Origin: Sulfitobacter delicatus
Lineage (GTDB): Bacteria; Pseudomonadota; Alphaproteobacteria; Rhodobacterales; Rhodobacteraceae
Assembly: GCF_900102535.1 (NCBI RefSeq)
Contig: NZ_FNBP01000004.1
Location: forward strand, 310,001 to 374,000
Reading direction: 5' to 3'
Length of the DNA stretch: 64,000 nucleotides
In this document: positions 19,801-27,761 of the stretch, piece by piece
Layout of the letters: the number at the start of each line of letters is the position of its first letter
Position numbering within the stretch: the first letter of the stretch is position 1
The notes under the pieces: model-generated
Databases searched by the model: none
Told to the model about the DNA's origin: nothing
What the model saw: the letters and a program-made list of their open reading frames with translations, nothing else
Translations under genes and position numbers: made by a program

Positions 19801-22800
19801 AGCCAGTCGCGCGCAGTTTCGCGGGTCAGAACATTCGCGGCCATGACCTGGCGGGAGAACTCTTTGCGCGCCTCGTTCACCAGCGCCACGTACATCAGCC
19901 GTCGCCGTCGGATCGCACCTGCGGCTTTATCGGCCAACGCGTTGCAATCGTCTTCGTCGAATTTGCGGGCCTGTTCGAAAACCTCTTTCAGGTCCTCGTT
20001 GTTTTTTAGCAGATCGACCGCATCGCCCAGCACGGTGCCCTTCTTGGCAAGCTTCGCGTCGATTTCGGTGACAAGATCCTCTTTGGTCAGGGGCAAGAGG
20101 GCCGTCTTCAGCTTTTCCAGATCCGCCTTGGTCGGGCTCGCCAGGTCCTCGATGGCCCGAATCGCATCCTGCGCCGTGTCATAGGCGGGAACGTCTATGG
20201 GATTGTCCTTGCCCAGCGGCAGCGCGACACCGGGCTTCACGAGGTCCTTCAGAGCGTCCGCGGCGCCCAGCGCCCCGACGGCTTTCTTGATCTTCTCGAG
20301 ATTGACACCAATCTCGCCATCCTTCGCCAAGTCGGCCGGATTGCGCATGATGGTGATCGATGCCAGACCCGAAAAGATCGGCTTATCGCCGCGCTCGGCG
20401 TTGATCCGCGATTTCACGTCCGACGGCGCCAGCCGCAGCGTGAACCGCCGTAGACCCGGCAGAACGCGCCCGGCGGCGGTGCGCCGCCCATCGGCGGCGG
20501 GCGCATTGACGCCGATCAGTTCGCGCAGGAATTTCGGCTGCCCGTCGGTCGAGGGATCTACGCCACCGACTGCCGAGGTATCCACGCCATGTCGCGCCGG
20601 CCAACGGTCCGTGCGCACCTCGGTCTTCGCGGCCTCGGGGTCGGTGTAGAAATACAGGTTTGCCACATCCAGGCATTCCTGCAAAGTTTGCGGGCGGTCG
20701 CCGCTGCCCTCTCCGGTGGTGACGACCGCCACGTCGGGATAGGGATAGATCTGCGGCCGCAGCTCCGCCTCGCCTCGGTTCCACAGCGGCACTTCCCAGC
20801 CATAGCGCCCCACGTCGCGGCCCCAGGCGCCGTTGACGTGGATCACGGTGGAGTTGAACCGCACCTCCTCCAGGCAGCCCCGGCTGCGCAAGGACACGTT
20901 GTCCATGTCGGGGAACCGGCGCACCGGCTGCAGGATCTCGACGAATTCCTCGACCTTGCGCAGCGCGGGCCGGCGGGTGCGCCTCGGCTGGTCCGGGGAC
21001 GGCGCGAATTGCGGGGACGGCGCGGTGGTACGCTCATAGATCACCACATGTTTCGCCGGATGCCACAGCCCGGCAATGCGGCCCATGATTTCGACCCGTT
21101 GCTTCTGCAGGAACCCGTCGCGGGTCTCAGTGATGATCGTGGCGTAGTTGTTTAGGAACCGCGCGGTCTGGTTGCCGCTGTTCCCCATCGGGCTCAGCAC
21201 TAGCCCGTCGACTTCGGCGCTGGTGGCGACCGGCGCTTGGCGCAGCACGCGGGTGATATTCGCCGATTCCAGCGGCCACAGCACGCCGCCCGACAGCCCT
21301 TTCTCATGCAGCCGTGGCGCACCGAACCCCTCGGGCGGAAGCCCGCCCTGCTGATCGCCCTCGGCGACCGGCGGCGCCAGAAGCGCCGTCGCACGCATCG
21401 CCGCCTGCACGCCGCTGTCGAACCGCGCGGGCACGAAGGGATCGTTGCGCCGGGTGTCCAGCGTCCAGATTTCCAGCCGCTCGGGCCGCTGCCGCAACGA
21501 CTCGCGCAACGCGGTCCAGCGGGTGCGGATCGGCACCTCGCGCTCGTTCGCGCCATATTGCACCATCGCGCCGGTCAGCGTCTCCAGCTCGGCCACCCGC
21601 GGCCCCGGCCCCGGGTCCAGTCCCTTCGGCGGCTGGATCGAATGCGCCAGCCCGTACAAGAGCTCTCCCCGCAGCGCGGTGAACCCCACACCCAGCCCGA
21701 AATCCCCCCGCTGCCGGAACAATTCCCGCGCCGCGTATTCCGGCAGGTTGAAGTTGCGCTCCAGATCCGACGGGTCGATCCACAGATCCGTCGGCGGCGA
21801 GAACCTTGTGTCCACCGCATACCGCCGCGCCACCCCGTCCGGCCCGTCTGGCCGGGCGGGCGCCACCGCCTCAGCCCGGCTTGGCGCGTCGTGCAGTTCC
21901 AGCCGCCCCGGCTTGTCCGCATCCTCGCCGACCGCCCCCGCCGGCCGGGTGAACCGATAGGTTTCAGTTTGCTCGGGCGTGCGGAATGTCCATTCCCGCG
22001 CGTCGCTGTCATAGGCAGCAACGGAAATCAGCCCGTCGCTGACCGACAGCGGCCGGCGCGAAAAGCGGTAAAGCGAGAATGGCGCCTCGGTCAGCACCGT
22101 GAACGTGTCGCGCGCCGCGGTGTCATCCGCGTCTGACCGTTCGTCCAGCGCCGCCACCAGGTGCCGGTCTGCCGCGTCGGTCAGCGTCTCGGTCAGCGTC
22201 AGGACAAAGCCCGCCTCCGCCGCATCGCCCTGCGCCTCGCGGATCAGCAGGTCGGTCGGCCGTTCGTCGCGCCGCCCGTGCGGAATGTCGGTCGTCACCG
22301 GCGACGCCCGGTCCACCGACAGCGCCAGCCGCCACTCCAGCTTCAGCGTCGCCGCCGGTCCCGCCGCGGGCCGCGTGTCGACCTCGGGCCGATGCCGCCG
22401 GAACAGCCGCAGACGCCCGCCGTGCCGCGTGGCATCCTGCGCGCCGGCCTGCAAGAGCGTCCCCCGCCGCGCGAATTCCAGCGACCCCAGCCGCGCCTCA
22501 AGCCCGTCGAAATGCTCAGGCGCGCCATGATGGGGGCCGTCCCCCAAAGGCGCGTTTCCCAGGGCAAAGGAAACCATGTCCGTCGCCTTGCCGGTGCCCA
22601 CGTCGACCTCGGCGTCATAGCCCAGCAGAACATGATGATGCAGCCCCCCTCCGGCCGCCCCCGTCTGGCGGTCGTCAAACGCCGGCAGCCGCATCCGGAA
22701 CGGCACCGGCGGCGCAGGCTCGGGCGGCAGCCGCCACGACAGCGCCGCTGCATCCGGCGCGGTCCAGTCCTTGGCGTTCGGGATCGTCTCCAGATGCCGC

Positions 22801-24293
22801 CGCGTCAGGTTTCGCCCCGGCCCATCGCCCGCGTCCAGATAACCGGTATCCGGCGTGAACCCGATCTGCACGGGCCCGTCCGGCAACGCCAACTTCGGCA
22901 AACTCCCGGGCCAGAACGTCATCGCCGGATTGGTGGGATAGGCGATCACCGGCAAGGCCACCGGCGACCCGGTCAGCGTCTCCAGTTCCGGCAGCCCGGA
23001 TTGCGGCTGCCGGTCCGTCGCGATCAGCGCCGCGCGCGCCGCGTTGCTCTGCCGCGCCGCCTCGACCAGACCCGCCCCGGCCAGCGTCAGCGGCTCACCG
23101 ACCACCGGGCCGGAATCGCCAACGATGCCTTTCGGCACCTCGGTGTCGAACCGCAGCGACACAAAGAACCCGCCCGCCTGCGCGGCCCCGTCCGATCCGG
23201 CCAGCGCCCGAAACAGCAACGCGTCGGTCATTAGCACCGTCCAGTGACATTCCGCCACCAGCGTCCGGTCCTTCAGTTTCAGCCGCCCGCCCAGTTGCCG
23301 GTTCAGATCCAGCAGCGCCTTGTTCGACTCCACGGCGACGCCCGCGTCGGCCTGCAACGTCTGCGCCCGGCGACAACAGACGGCATAGACATGACCGTCC
23401 TTCGACCCTGCGGAAAGGAATTCCACCGTGTGGCCGGTGCCCTTTTCGACCGATTGCGCGCCGAAGCCCAGCGATTGCAGCACGCCCTCGAACTTCGGTG
23501 AGGTAAGGGCCTTTTTTCCACGTAGCGCCTTGATGCCGCTCTTCGGCGTACCGATCGCGAATTCCCCGTAGGTCCAGTCGACGTCGCCCTTGACGTCCGA
23601 CTCCTTATCCAGGCCCGGCGGGGCATAAATAAAGGTGTTCGGACGCAGCAGAGCTCTGGGATCGTTTTCCAGATCTTTTACCTGCTCGGTCAGAACTAGC
23701 GTCGTGAACCCCAGCACACCGCCCTTGTTCGGCGAAAACGGGAACAAGTTGCCCAACGCCACCGGCATCGGAAACAATAGCGCAATCCGGATATCCCACG
23801 CCGACCCGCTGCCGAAACAGACACTCGACGCGCTGTCCTTTTTCGCGGTCCGGATCTCCGGCAGCAGCGGAAAGCGCTCGCTGGGCACTTCGCTCTTACC
23901 GGCCTGAAACTGATCCAGCCAGAGCGGGCCGAAGAAATACAATCGCTGCCCGCCCGAGCCGCCCTTCTTAGGCTCATGAATCCAGAAGCTTACGGTTCCC
24001 GGCTTTTCTAACAGCGTCTCGATCTCCGCGCGCCCATCCTTCAAAAAGACGTTGCGCTCGGGCGGCACCTTTTCCACGGCGGTGGCGGTGATCCGGCGCG
24101 GCAGCTTGCCGGCGTCGCCAACCCGGCTGACCCGCGCTAAAGAAAAATGAGTGATCGTGCCCGAAGGATTCTCGACGGGAACGTGAAATATCTCCAGGCA
24201 ATCGCCGGGAATGTCTTTAGCCGCGTCCGGATCATCCGTTCGGCCAATGCTGAAATGACCGAATACACGAAAGGAACGCTCAATCCGCACCAT
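16821..24293 (-). CDS. Giant protein 1 (2490 aa), coiled-coil middle, no recognised family
   Basis: First of the tandem giant genes. I chose the ATG at 24293 (MVRIERSFRVFGHF) because GGAGG stands five bases upstream. An alternative start at 24314 adds seven residues. Residues 1 to ~1330 are mainly beta-rich with no known signature. About 1334-2010 is strongly helical with heptad-like stretches (EERLKQAQAKVDKIKD, ELSAELENLEKEAEQALDEL), likely long coiled coils. The last ~420 residues return to strand-rich sequence. They hold hydrophobic, glycine-rich segments near 2310-2415 (LPFLFTIFIIGGAGYI, LGFSLGPVSGGVFISISVVL, SLVLLIAGSVTLWGMVTVYL) that could be membrane-active or barrel-like. It ends in ATGA overlap with giant protein 2. 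Possible roles, all inference: a large secreted or surface structure, a toxin-like complex, or a phage/tail-derived machine. Confidence 0.85.
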   Translation of the reverse strand: MVRIERSFRVFGHFSIGRTDDPDAAKDIPGDCLEIFHVPVENPSGTITHFSLARVSRVGDAGKLPRRITATAVEKVPPERNVFLKDGRAEIETLLEKPGTVSFWIHEPKKGGSGGQRLYFFGPLWLDQFQAGKSEVPSERFPLLPEIRTAKKDSASSVCFGSGSAWDIRIALLFPMPVALGNLFPFSPNKGGVLGFTTLVLTEQVKDLENDPRALLRPNTFIYAPPGLDKESDVKGDVDWTYGEFAIGTPKSGIKALRGKKALTSPKFEGVLQSLGFGAQSVEKGTGHTVEFLSAGSKDGHVYAVCCRRAQTLQADAGVAVESNKALLDLNRQLGGRLKLKDRTLVAECHWTVLMTDALLFRALAGSDGAAQAGGFFVSLRFDTEVPKGIVGDSGPVVGEPLTLAGAGLVEAARQSNAARAALIATDRQPQSGLPELETLTGSPVALPVIAYPTNPAMTFWPGSLPKLALPDGPVQIGFTPDTGYLDAGDGPGRNLTRRHLETIPNAKDWTAPDAAALSWRLPPEPAPPVPFRMRLPAFDDRQTGAAGGGLHHHVLLGYDAEVDVGTGKATDMVSFALGNAPLGDGPHHGAPEHFDGLEARLGSLEFARRGTLLQAGAQDATRHGGRLRLFRRHRPEVDTRPAAGPAATLKLEWRLALSVDRASPVTTDIPHGRRDERPTDLLIREAQGDAAEAGFVLTLTETLTDAADRHLVAALDERSDADDTAARDTFTVLTEAPFSLYRFSRRPLSVSDGLISVAAYDSDAREWTFRTPEQTETYRFTRPAGAVGEDADKPGRLELHDAPSRAEAVAPARPDGPDGVARRYAVDTRFSPPTDLWIDPSDLERNFNLPEYAARELFRQRGDFGLGVGFTALRGELLYGLAHSIQPPKGLDPGPGPRVAELETLTGAMVQYGANEREVPIRTRWTALRESLRQRPERLEIWTLDTRRNDPFVPARFDSGVQAAMRATALLAPPVAEGDQQGGLPPEGFGAPRLHEKGLSGGVLWPLESANITRVLRQAPVATSAEVDGLVLSPMGNSGNQTARFLNNYATIITETRDGFLQKQRVEIMGRIAGLWHPAKHVVIYERTTAPSPQFAPSPDQPRRTRRPALRKVEEFVEILQPVRRFPDMDNVSLRSRGCLEEVRFNSTVIHVNGAWGRDVGRYGWEVPLWNRGEAELRPQIYPYPDVAVVTTGEGSGDRPQTLQECLDVANLYFYTDPEAAKTEVRTDRWPARHGVDTSAVGGVDPSTDGQPKFLRELIGVNAPAADGRRTAAGRVLPGLRRFTLRLAPSDVKSRINAERGDKPIFSGLASITIMRNPADLAKDGEIGVNLEKIKKAVGALGAADALKDLVKPGVALPLGKDNPIDVPAYDTAQDAIRAIEDLASPTKADLEKLKTALLPLTKEDLVTEIDAKLAKKGTVLGDAVDLLKNNEDLKEVFEQARKFDEDDCNALADKAAGAIRRRRLMYVALVNEARKEFSRQVMAANVLTRETARDWLIEAITAESDAFFDETARNLGELRSGVATVRAITADWRADVHVAMDNARARLDAFARSYDRNMPWSRNRIDAAFAELSAELENLEKEAEQALDELRSRAATEIGVSANAVGARVAKAIRQAMGLGAQAFHTFDSVEASVTKGVERAKGAIAKVPTQADIEERLKQAQAKVDKIKDAGQKAKAQVALEKVREAADALEINDLKTRSRALVDQSGAAAKQGIGEIRELNREVLALTVGELEKLGTFSEQAHQAVADLNDAVFDEVVTQLSGIGDLAQAVLDATKAELHRFLKTWENELAAFDEAVADARGWIEANTRLADRAAEVGLGAAEAWLSDFEARIASAAQVVNARVRDEFSRQVVLPLVDGLFETVPWPPSDKVEEARALALELSEQFAEQVSDRLDELASLPLSGIDKAKKACDTLVGVRAKLLYGAESVKKAAVEELQKALEEFSGDLDDAIADITKWNEYREDVLNGADKLLGTVNEIGNQIADSGDNVRAYLDRGLDILARAGDAKPGAMPGVALQFISAATQAPEIAALKVNAERIRVLLDEAKDVLETPAIRAGLDRLGDALKALGLEFDFKTFGDRFVPEFEEDQLLNRLLPDLGGINLRDMLPSAKLPEGLREVVRLSHDLDAKTGRAWVQADLDVPLPGRQPMFSIGPFTLFLRDSRLTAFLRAEASKDSEEVAVTDRALMLTTIEAVVGGQVMVTLQDVMITYSSEDKLNFTLDPTKIRIHQTMRFIQDTLGSIFGDELGGLVFIKENGIPVGVEHKFAIPPLSLMYGTSGVSNLQISNRFALRAYPDFIIANRFNLSRRELPFLFTIFIIGGAGYIQVDTEYRPFDKQLMVVVEAGLGGSAALGFSLGPVSGGVFISISVVLRYQKTIGSAPNGEDGLSVSLVLLIAGSVTLWGMVTVYLGLMLSISYHDSGKIDGLGQLSVEVRISRWFKLRFSSQVKYKLRDGQTTTQVESKTETGGKYLDAMKKFEALKKTRAAL

Positions 24294-24314
24294 GACCGCC
24301 TCCACTACCCTCAA

Positions 24315-24564
24315 AAGGGGTTACGTTGGCGGCCTATTTTCGGAAATACTTACAGATTTAAGAATCCAAGAAGCCTAGGAGGTGCTCAGAAAACCCAATC
24401 TAAAAGCCTATAATCTCCTGAGAGTGTATGTCAGCACATACACAACAAACCGCATGCCTTCTCGCTATACCAAACTGCCCCAGAATCACGATTCAATCAA
24501 ACATTAAGAGCTCCCTCAGACGAGAAAACCGGCTCAGGCCTTCGCCACAGGGTTTCGCACTGCG
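24315..24564. other. Upstream region of the giant genes
   Basis: AT-richer than the flanking genes; no gene seen. It probably carries the promoter for the giant operon on the minus strand, but I cannot assign -35/-10 boxes reliably. Confidence 0.4.
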
Positions 24565-24654
24565 TCAGGCATTCAGCCCGTCGCTCTCTTCAAGCTTGTT
24601 CTCGGTCCCGTCGGGCATGCTCGCTAAGCTCTCGGATCGGGGTCGTGGTGTCAT
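24565..24654 (-). CDS. Short open frame (29 aa) after phage tail fragment
   Basis: The ATG at 24654 follows a strong Shine-Dalgarno (GGAGGA about six bases upstream) and lies 20 bases after the stop of the tail-protein fragment. The product (MTPRPRSESLASMPDGTENK...) ends at 24565. The good ribosome site suggests it is the start of a former longer phage gene whose body was deleted, rather than a true micro-protein. Confidence 0.3.
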   Translation of the reverse strand: MTPRPRSESLASMPDGTENKLEESDGLNA

Positions 24655-24674
24655 TGGGATCCTCCTTCCACCGC

Positions 24675-25172
24675 TCAGCCGACCTTCGCCCCCCAGAAAG
24701 ACGTCCGGTCGGCGGCGAAATAGCCATCCGCGGCGCGGAAGTTGCCTTGCAACTCCACGGTGTCATCGGCGGTGAGCGACACCATCGTCTGAAGCCAGAG
24801 CGCCGTCGCCTCAGAGACATGCGCGCCGCTGATCTCGCCCCGCGATCCTCGGATTTCGGTGGTGCCGTTCAACACGAGCCGCCCGCGCATGCGCGCCGTG
24901 GCGCTGGCGTTGATCTTGTAGAGCAGTGTTGCGCCGAAGAGGTAGGTGCCGTCCACGGGCGCCACGAAATGGTTGTTCGCAGCGTCGAACGCCCCCTGGT
25001 CGTTGTAGTCGATGTTGTTGAGGCCGATCTTCGTCCAGCTGCCGACGCCCACGTAGTTGTCGTAGTTCGTGTAAGCCTTGAACCGGGGCAGCTGCGGCTG
25101 GTCGACGATCCCGGTGGCGTTGTCGACGATCAGATCGTCGAAGCAGGTGCTGCCGCCTGCCGGGTCCGGTTC
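24675..25172 (-). pseudogene. C-terminal fragment of phage tail/collar-like protein (C1q-like)
   Basis: The frame reads DPAGGSTCFDDLIVDNATGI ... FKAYTNYDNYVGVGSWTKIG and continues with FVAPVDGTYLFGATLLYKIN and ARMRGRLVLNGTTEIRGSRG. This is a beta-sandwich C1q/TNF-like receptor-binding domain, found at the ends of Rhodobacterales phage tail proteins, often after DUF2793. No start is present. The frame runs upstream without a break into the MsrB gene, whose stop is at 25175. So this is a 3' gene fragment joined directly behind msrB. Confidence 0.65.
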
Positions 25173-25174
25173 GG

Positions 25175-25639
25175 TCAGGCTGGAACGAACGTCAGGCTGA
25201 CGCCGTTTATGCAGTGGCGCTTGCCGGTCGGCGGGGGGCCGTCGTTGAAGACATGGCCCAAGTGGCTTCCGCACCGCCTGCAGTGGACCTCGGTGCGCAT
25301 GATGAGGAACTTTCGGTCTGGCTGCGTGGCCACCGCGCCTGGCAGGCTTTCGTAGAAGCTCGGCCAGCCGGTACCGCTGTCGAACTTGGTCGCCGAGGCA
25401 TAGAGCGGCAGGTCACAGCCCTTGCAGTGAAAGGTACCGGTGCGGTTCTCGTCGTTGAGCGGGCTGGTGAAGGCCCGCTCAGTCGCTTCTTTGCGCATCA
25501 CCCGGAATTCGGCATCGCTGAGCATGGTACGCCATTCTGCCTCGGTCCGGCTCACCTCGAACCCGCTGTCGTTGGCGTGAAGACTACGACCGGCGAGGCT
25601 TGCCCCGAGCGCGAAGATCAGGAATTTTCTGCGGTTCAT
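25175..25639 (-). CDS. msrB: Peptide-methionine (R)-S-oxide reductase with Tat-type signal
   Basis: MsrB reduces methionine-R-sulfoxide in proteins. The ATG at 25639 gives MNRRKFLIFALGASLAG, a twin-arginine type leader, so the enzyme is probably exported. The SelR fold is complete: the zinc-binding pairs CKGC and CRRC, GTGWPSFYE, and the catalytic Cys in RHCINGVSLTF near the C-terminus. A longer in-frame extension to 25825 lacks natural sequence. It is followed without spacing by a phage tail fragment, and in prophages such a gene can be an accessory (moron) gene. Confidence 0.92.
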   Translation of the reverse strand: MNRRKFLIFALGASLAGRSLHANDSGFEVSRTEAEWRTMLSDAEFRVMRKEATERAFTSPLNDENRTGTFHCKGCDLPLYASATKFDSGTGWPSFYESLPGAVATQPDRKFLIMRTEVHCRRCGSHLGHVFNDGPPPTGKRHCINGVSLTFVPA

Positions 25640-25814
25640 GGCAGGTCTCCAATCGGTTTCCAGTTTGTTGGACAGTATGGCACTGTGTGGGGCTGGAGGG
25701 AGTGATGGTTCGGCCTGTTCGCAGGGATGTGACTTGGCGTGTTCGCGACGAAAGCCAGCCGGCGCGGAGTTCTCGCGCAATGGATTACAGGGCGGATCAG
25801 AGGCGGAGTTCTGG

Positions 25815-26516
25815 TCATGCCTCACTCAGATCTGCAAGCCTTTCCTGCAGGTTCCGGACGGTCGAGACATGCCAACATCTGCCCCGCCGCGTCCTGATGC
25901 CCTGTCGGTTCAGTTCCTCTGCGATGGCGCGCAGGGTGGTGTGGCCTTCGGCTCGTATCGCCTCGACCACCGGGGCGAGGTCGGCGGCAAATGCGTCGGC
26001 ATTGGCAGCGACGGCAGCACGCAGCGCTTCACCGCCCTTCCCTGCCCGTCTGAGCGCCGCGGCACCGTTGGGGTTTCCCAGCCTGACGCCGCGGGCCTTG
26101 GCGGCCGCCAGCGCCTCTTTCGTGCGCCGGGAGATCGCCTCGCGTTCCTGCTGGGCCACCAGGGCCATGATGCCGACGGTGAGATCGTTGGCCTCGGGCA
26201 TGTCGCAGGCAAGGAAGGCAACACCGCTGTCGCGAAGGGTCAGCAGGAAGGCAGCGTTGCGCGACAGCCGGTCGAGCTTGGCGATGACCAGCGTGGCCCC
26301 GGTGAGGCGGGCGCGTTGCAAGGCCTTCTCAAGTTCGGGGCGGTCGTTCCTGCGGCCGCTTTCGACTTCGGTGAACCGGTCGATCACCGCAGCGTTGCGC
26401 ACCGCCATGAAGTCATCGATCGCCTTTCGCTGTGCCGCAAGCCCCAGACCGGACCGACCCTGGCGCGCCGTGGAGACGCGTTCATAGGCAACGAACTTCC
26501 GGGCAACCTCGACCAT
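25815..26516 (-). CDS. Serine recombinase / resolvase family protein
   Basis: Small serine recombinase that cuts and rejoins DNA at res- or inversion-type sites. The N-terminal catalytic domain has the YERVST motif with the nucleophilic Ser, then AKLDRLSRNAAFLLTLRDSG and IMALVAQQEREAISRRTKEAL with the catalytic arginines. The C-terminal part (RAEGHTTLRAIAEELNRQGI ... WHVSTVRNLQERL) is an HTH of the recombinase type. The start at 26516 (MVEVARKFVAYERVST) fits the family; a start at 26570 would add 18 residues. It occupies the place where the large terminase gene would be expected after the small terminase. Confidence 0.9.
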   Translation of the reverse strand: MVEVARKFVAYERVSTARQGRSGLGLAAQRKAIDDFMAVRNAAVIDRFTEVESGRRNDRPELEKALQRARLTGATLVIAKLDRLSRNAAFLLTLRDSGVAFLACDMPEANDLTVGIMALVAQQEREAISRRTKEALAAAKARGVRLGNPNGAAALRRAGKGGEALRAAVAANADAFAADLAPVVEAIRAEGHTTLRAIAEELNRQGIRTRRGRCWHVSTVRNLQERLADLSEA

Positions 26517-26588
26517 GTACAGACCTGCGCAACCAACGTCAGGCAGGTCTGTACGATGCGTTCGCGACATAGTGTAGTCAGATCGCCC

Positions 26589-27077
26589 TCAGAGGCGGCC
26601 ATCGACCACGATCTCTGCGTCTTCGAGCGGGGTGCTGTCCTGCCCGTCGTCCTCCCGGCCATAGACGACACGGATACTCATGGGCGTGTGCGCGCTGTTC
26701 GCAGGGTCAAGTCCGAGCCGCGTGCGCGCGACAGGAGTCAGACCCAGCTCGGACATGTAGCGACCCATGATCTCGAGCTGCTTGTTGGCGATGTTGAGCC
26801 AGGGCGACTGCTGGGCATAGCCCGAGGGTGTCCGGATCAGCATCGGCGTCTCCCGCAACCGCTCCTCCGCCTCGACCCAGCGCGCCCAGGCCTGGCAATA
26901 GGCCGCCAGCGCCGAGCGGTCCGCCAGCGAAAGCAAACCGGCGTCATGCAGGGGCGTGGCCAGCCGGCGCCATTCCTTCCGCGCCACCGGCGACAGATGG
27001 GCCGGGCAGCGCGGCAAGGCTCCGAGCCGGGTCCGCGCCAGCGTGTTCGTCGTCGTGGCCGGCTTGCGGCCCCTCAT
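26589..27077 (-). CDS. Phage terminase small subunit, P27 family
   Basis: Recognises phage DNA for packaging together with the large subunit. The features are of the P27 type: basic N-terminus (MRGRKPATTTNTLARTRLG), CPAHLSPVARKEWRRLATPL, AYCQAWARWVEAEERLR, the SPWLNIANKQLEIMGRYMSE segment and GLTPVARTRLG. It overlaps the upstream HTH gene by an ATGA. No large terminase follows; a resolvase gene begins instead, so the packaging module is broken. Confidence 0.88.
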   Translation of the reverse strand: MRGRKPATTTNTLARTRLGALPRCPAHLSPVARKEWRRLATPLHDAGLLSLADRSALAAYCQAWARWVEAEERLRETPMLIRTPSGYAQQSPWLNIANKQLEIMGRYMSELGLTPVARTRLGLDPANSAHTPMSIRVVYGREDDGQDSTPLEDAEIVVDGRL

Positions 27078-27496
27078 GGTGCCGGGTCCCGGGTGTCGGT
27101 TCCGAGACGCTCGGCCGTCTGCTCGATCATCGCCCGCAGCCTCTCTGCGGGGCTGACGATTTCGCGAACCACTTTCGTTACCTGGCCCTGATGCTCGATC
27201 ATGTTGGTCTCGCGCCAGCCGGCCTGGGTCTTCAGGTAGAAGATCGCCGAGGTCGTGTCGCCGCTGCGCGCCTTCTGCAGCAGCCCGTTGGCAACATGGG
27301 CGATGGCCTTCGCCCTGCCCCTTTTATAGCGCGCGGCAACCGCCTCGTCGCGTTCGTAGATCGCCTGGAAGGTGCGCCGCGAGATCCCGAGATAATCGGC
27401 GATCTGCTGCTGGTTCAGCAGCGCCGCCAGGGTCTCGACCTCGCGGACCTGATCCGGTGTCAGGGTGATCGTCGGGCGCGCCATCGGTTCATCCAT
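27074..27496 (-). CDS. Phage HTH protein upstream of terminase
   Basis: 140 residues with a central helix-turn-helix (LNQQQIADYLGISRRTFQAI) followed by YERDEAVAARYKRGRAKAI, typical of small phage proteins that precede terminases in alphaproteobacterial prophages. It may be a terminase accessory or regulator. MARPTITLTPDQ (four codons in) is an equally likely start. It overlaps DUF7220 upstream and the small terminase downstream, so the run is one operon. Confidence 0.78.
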   Translation of the reverse strand: MDEPMARPTITLTPDQVREVETLAALLNQQQIADYLGISRRTFQAIYERDEAVAARYKRGRAKAIAHVANGLLQKARSGDTTSAIFYLKTQAGWRETNMIEHQGQVTKVVREIVSPAERLRAMIEQTAERLGTDTRDPAP

Positions 27497-27761
27497 CTTC
27501 CGGCCCGCACGGCGATCCCCGGCCGATCAGACCGGCAAGGGATCCGCGTCCGCCGCCAAGGCGCGCAAACACGCGGCGCACCATGTAGCCACGCAAAACC
27601 GACAGCGCCGTGAAGCCGATCGCCAGCGACAGATTTTGCGAGATCGTCGCCTGCAATCCGACCGCCGGAAACAGCAGCGCCTGCATCGCCAGCGAGAGCA
27701 TGAACCCGATGGTCACGCTGGTCGACACCTCGACGAGGGACATGGACCGGGACTGGCTCAT
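27489..27761 (-). CDS. DUF7220-like small membrane protein of prophage
   Basis: 90 residues: MSQSRSMSLVEVSTSVTIGF, then two hydrophobic segments (residues ~14-35 and ~40-60) and a basic C-terminus with YMVRRVFARLGGGRG. This matches the small two-helix DUF7220 family common in Rhodobacterales prophages; the function is unknown. The start overlaps the methyltransferase stop in an ATGA, and its stop overlaps the next start. The longer frame upstream to 28007 is a shadow of the methyltransferase. Confidence 0.72.
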   Translation of the reverse strand: MSQSRSMSLVEVSTSVTIGFMLSLAMQALLFPAVGLQATISQNLSLAIGFTALSVLRGYMVRRVFARLGGGRGSLAGLIGRGSPCGPEDG

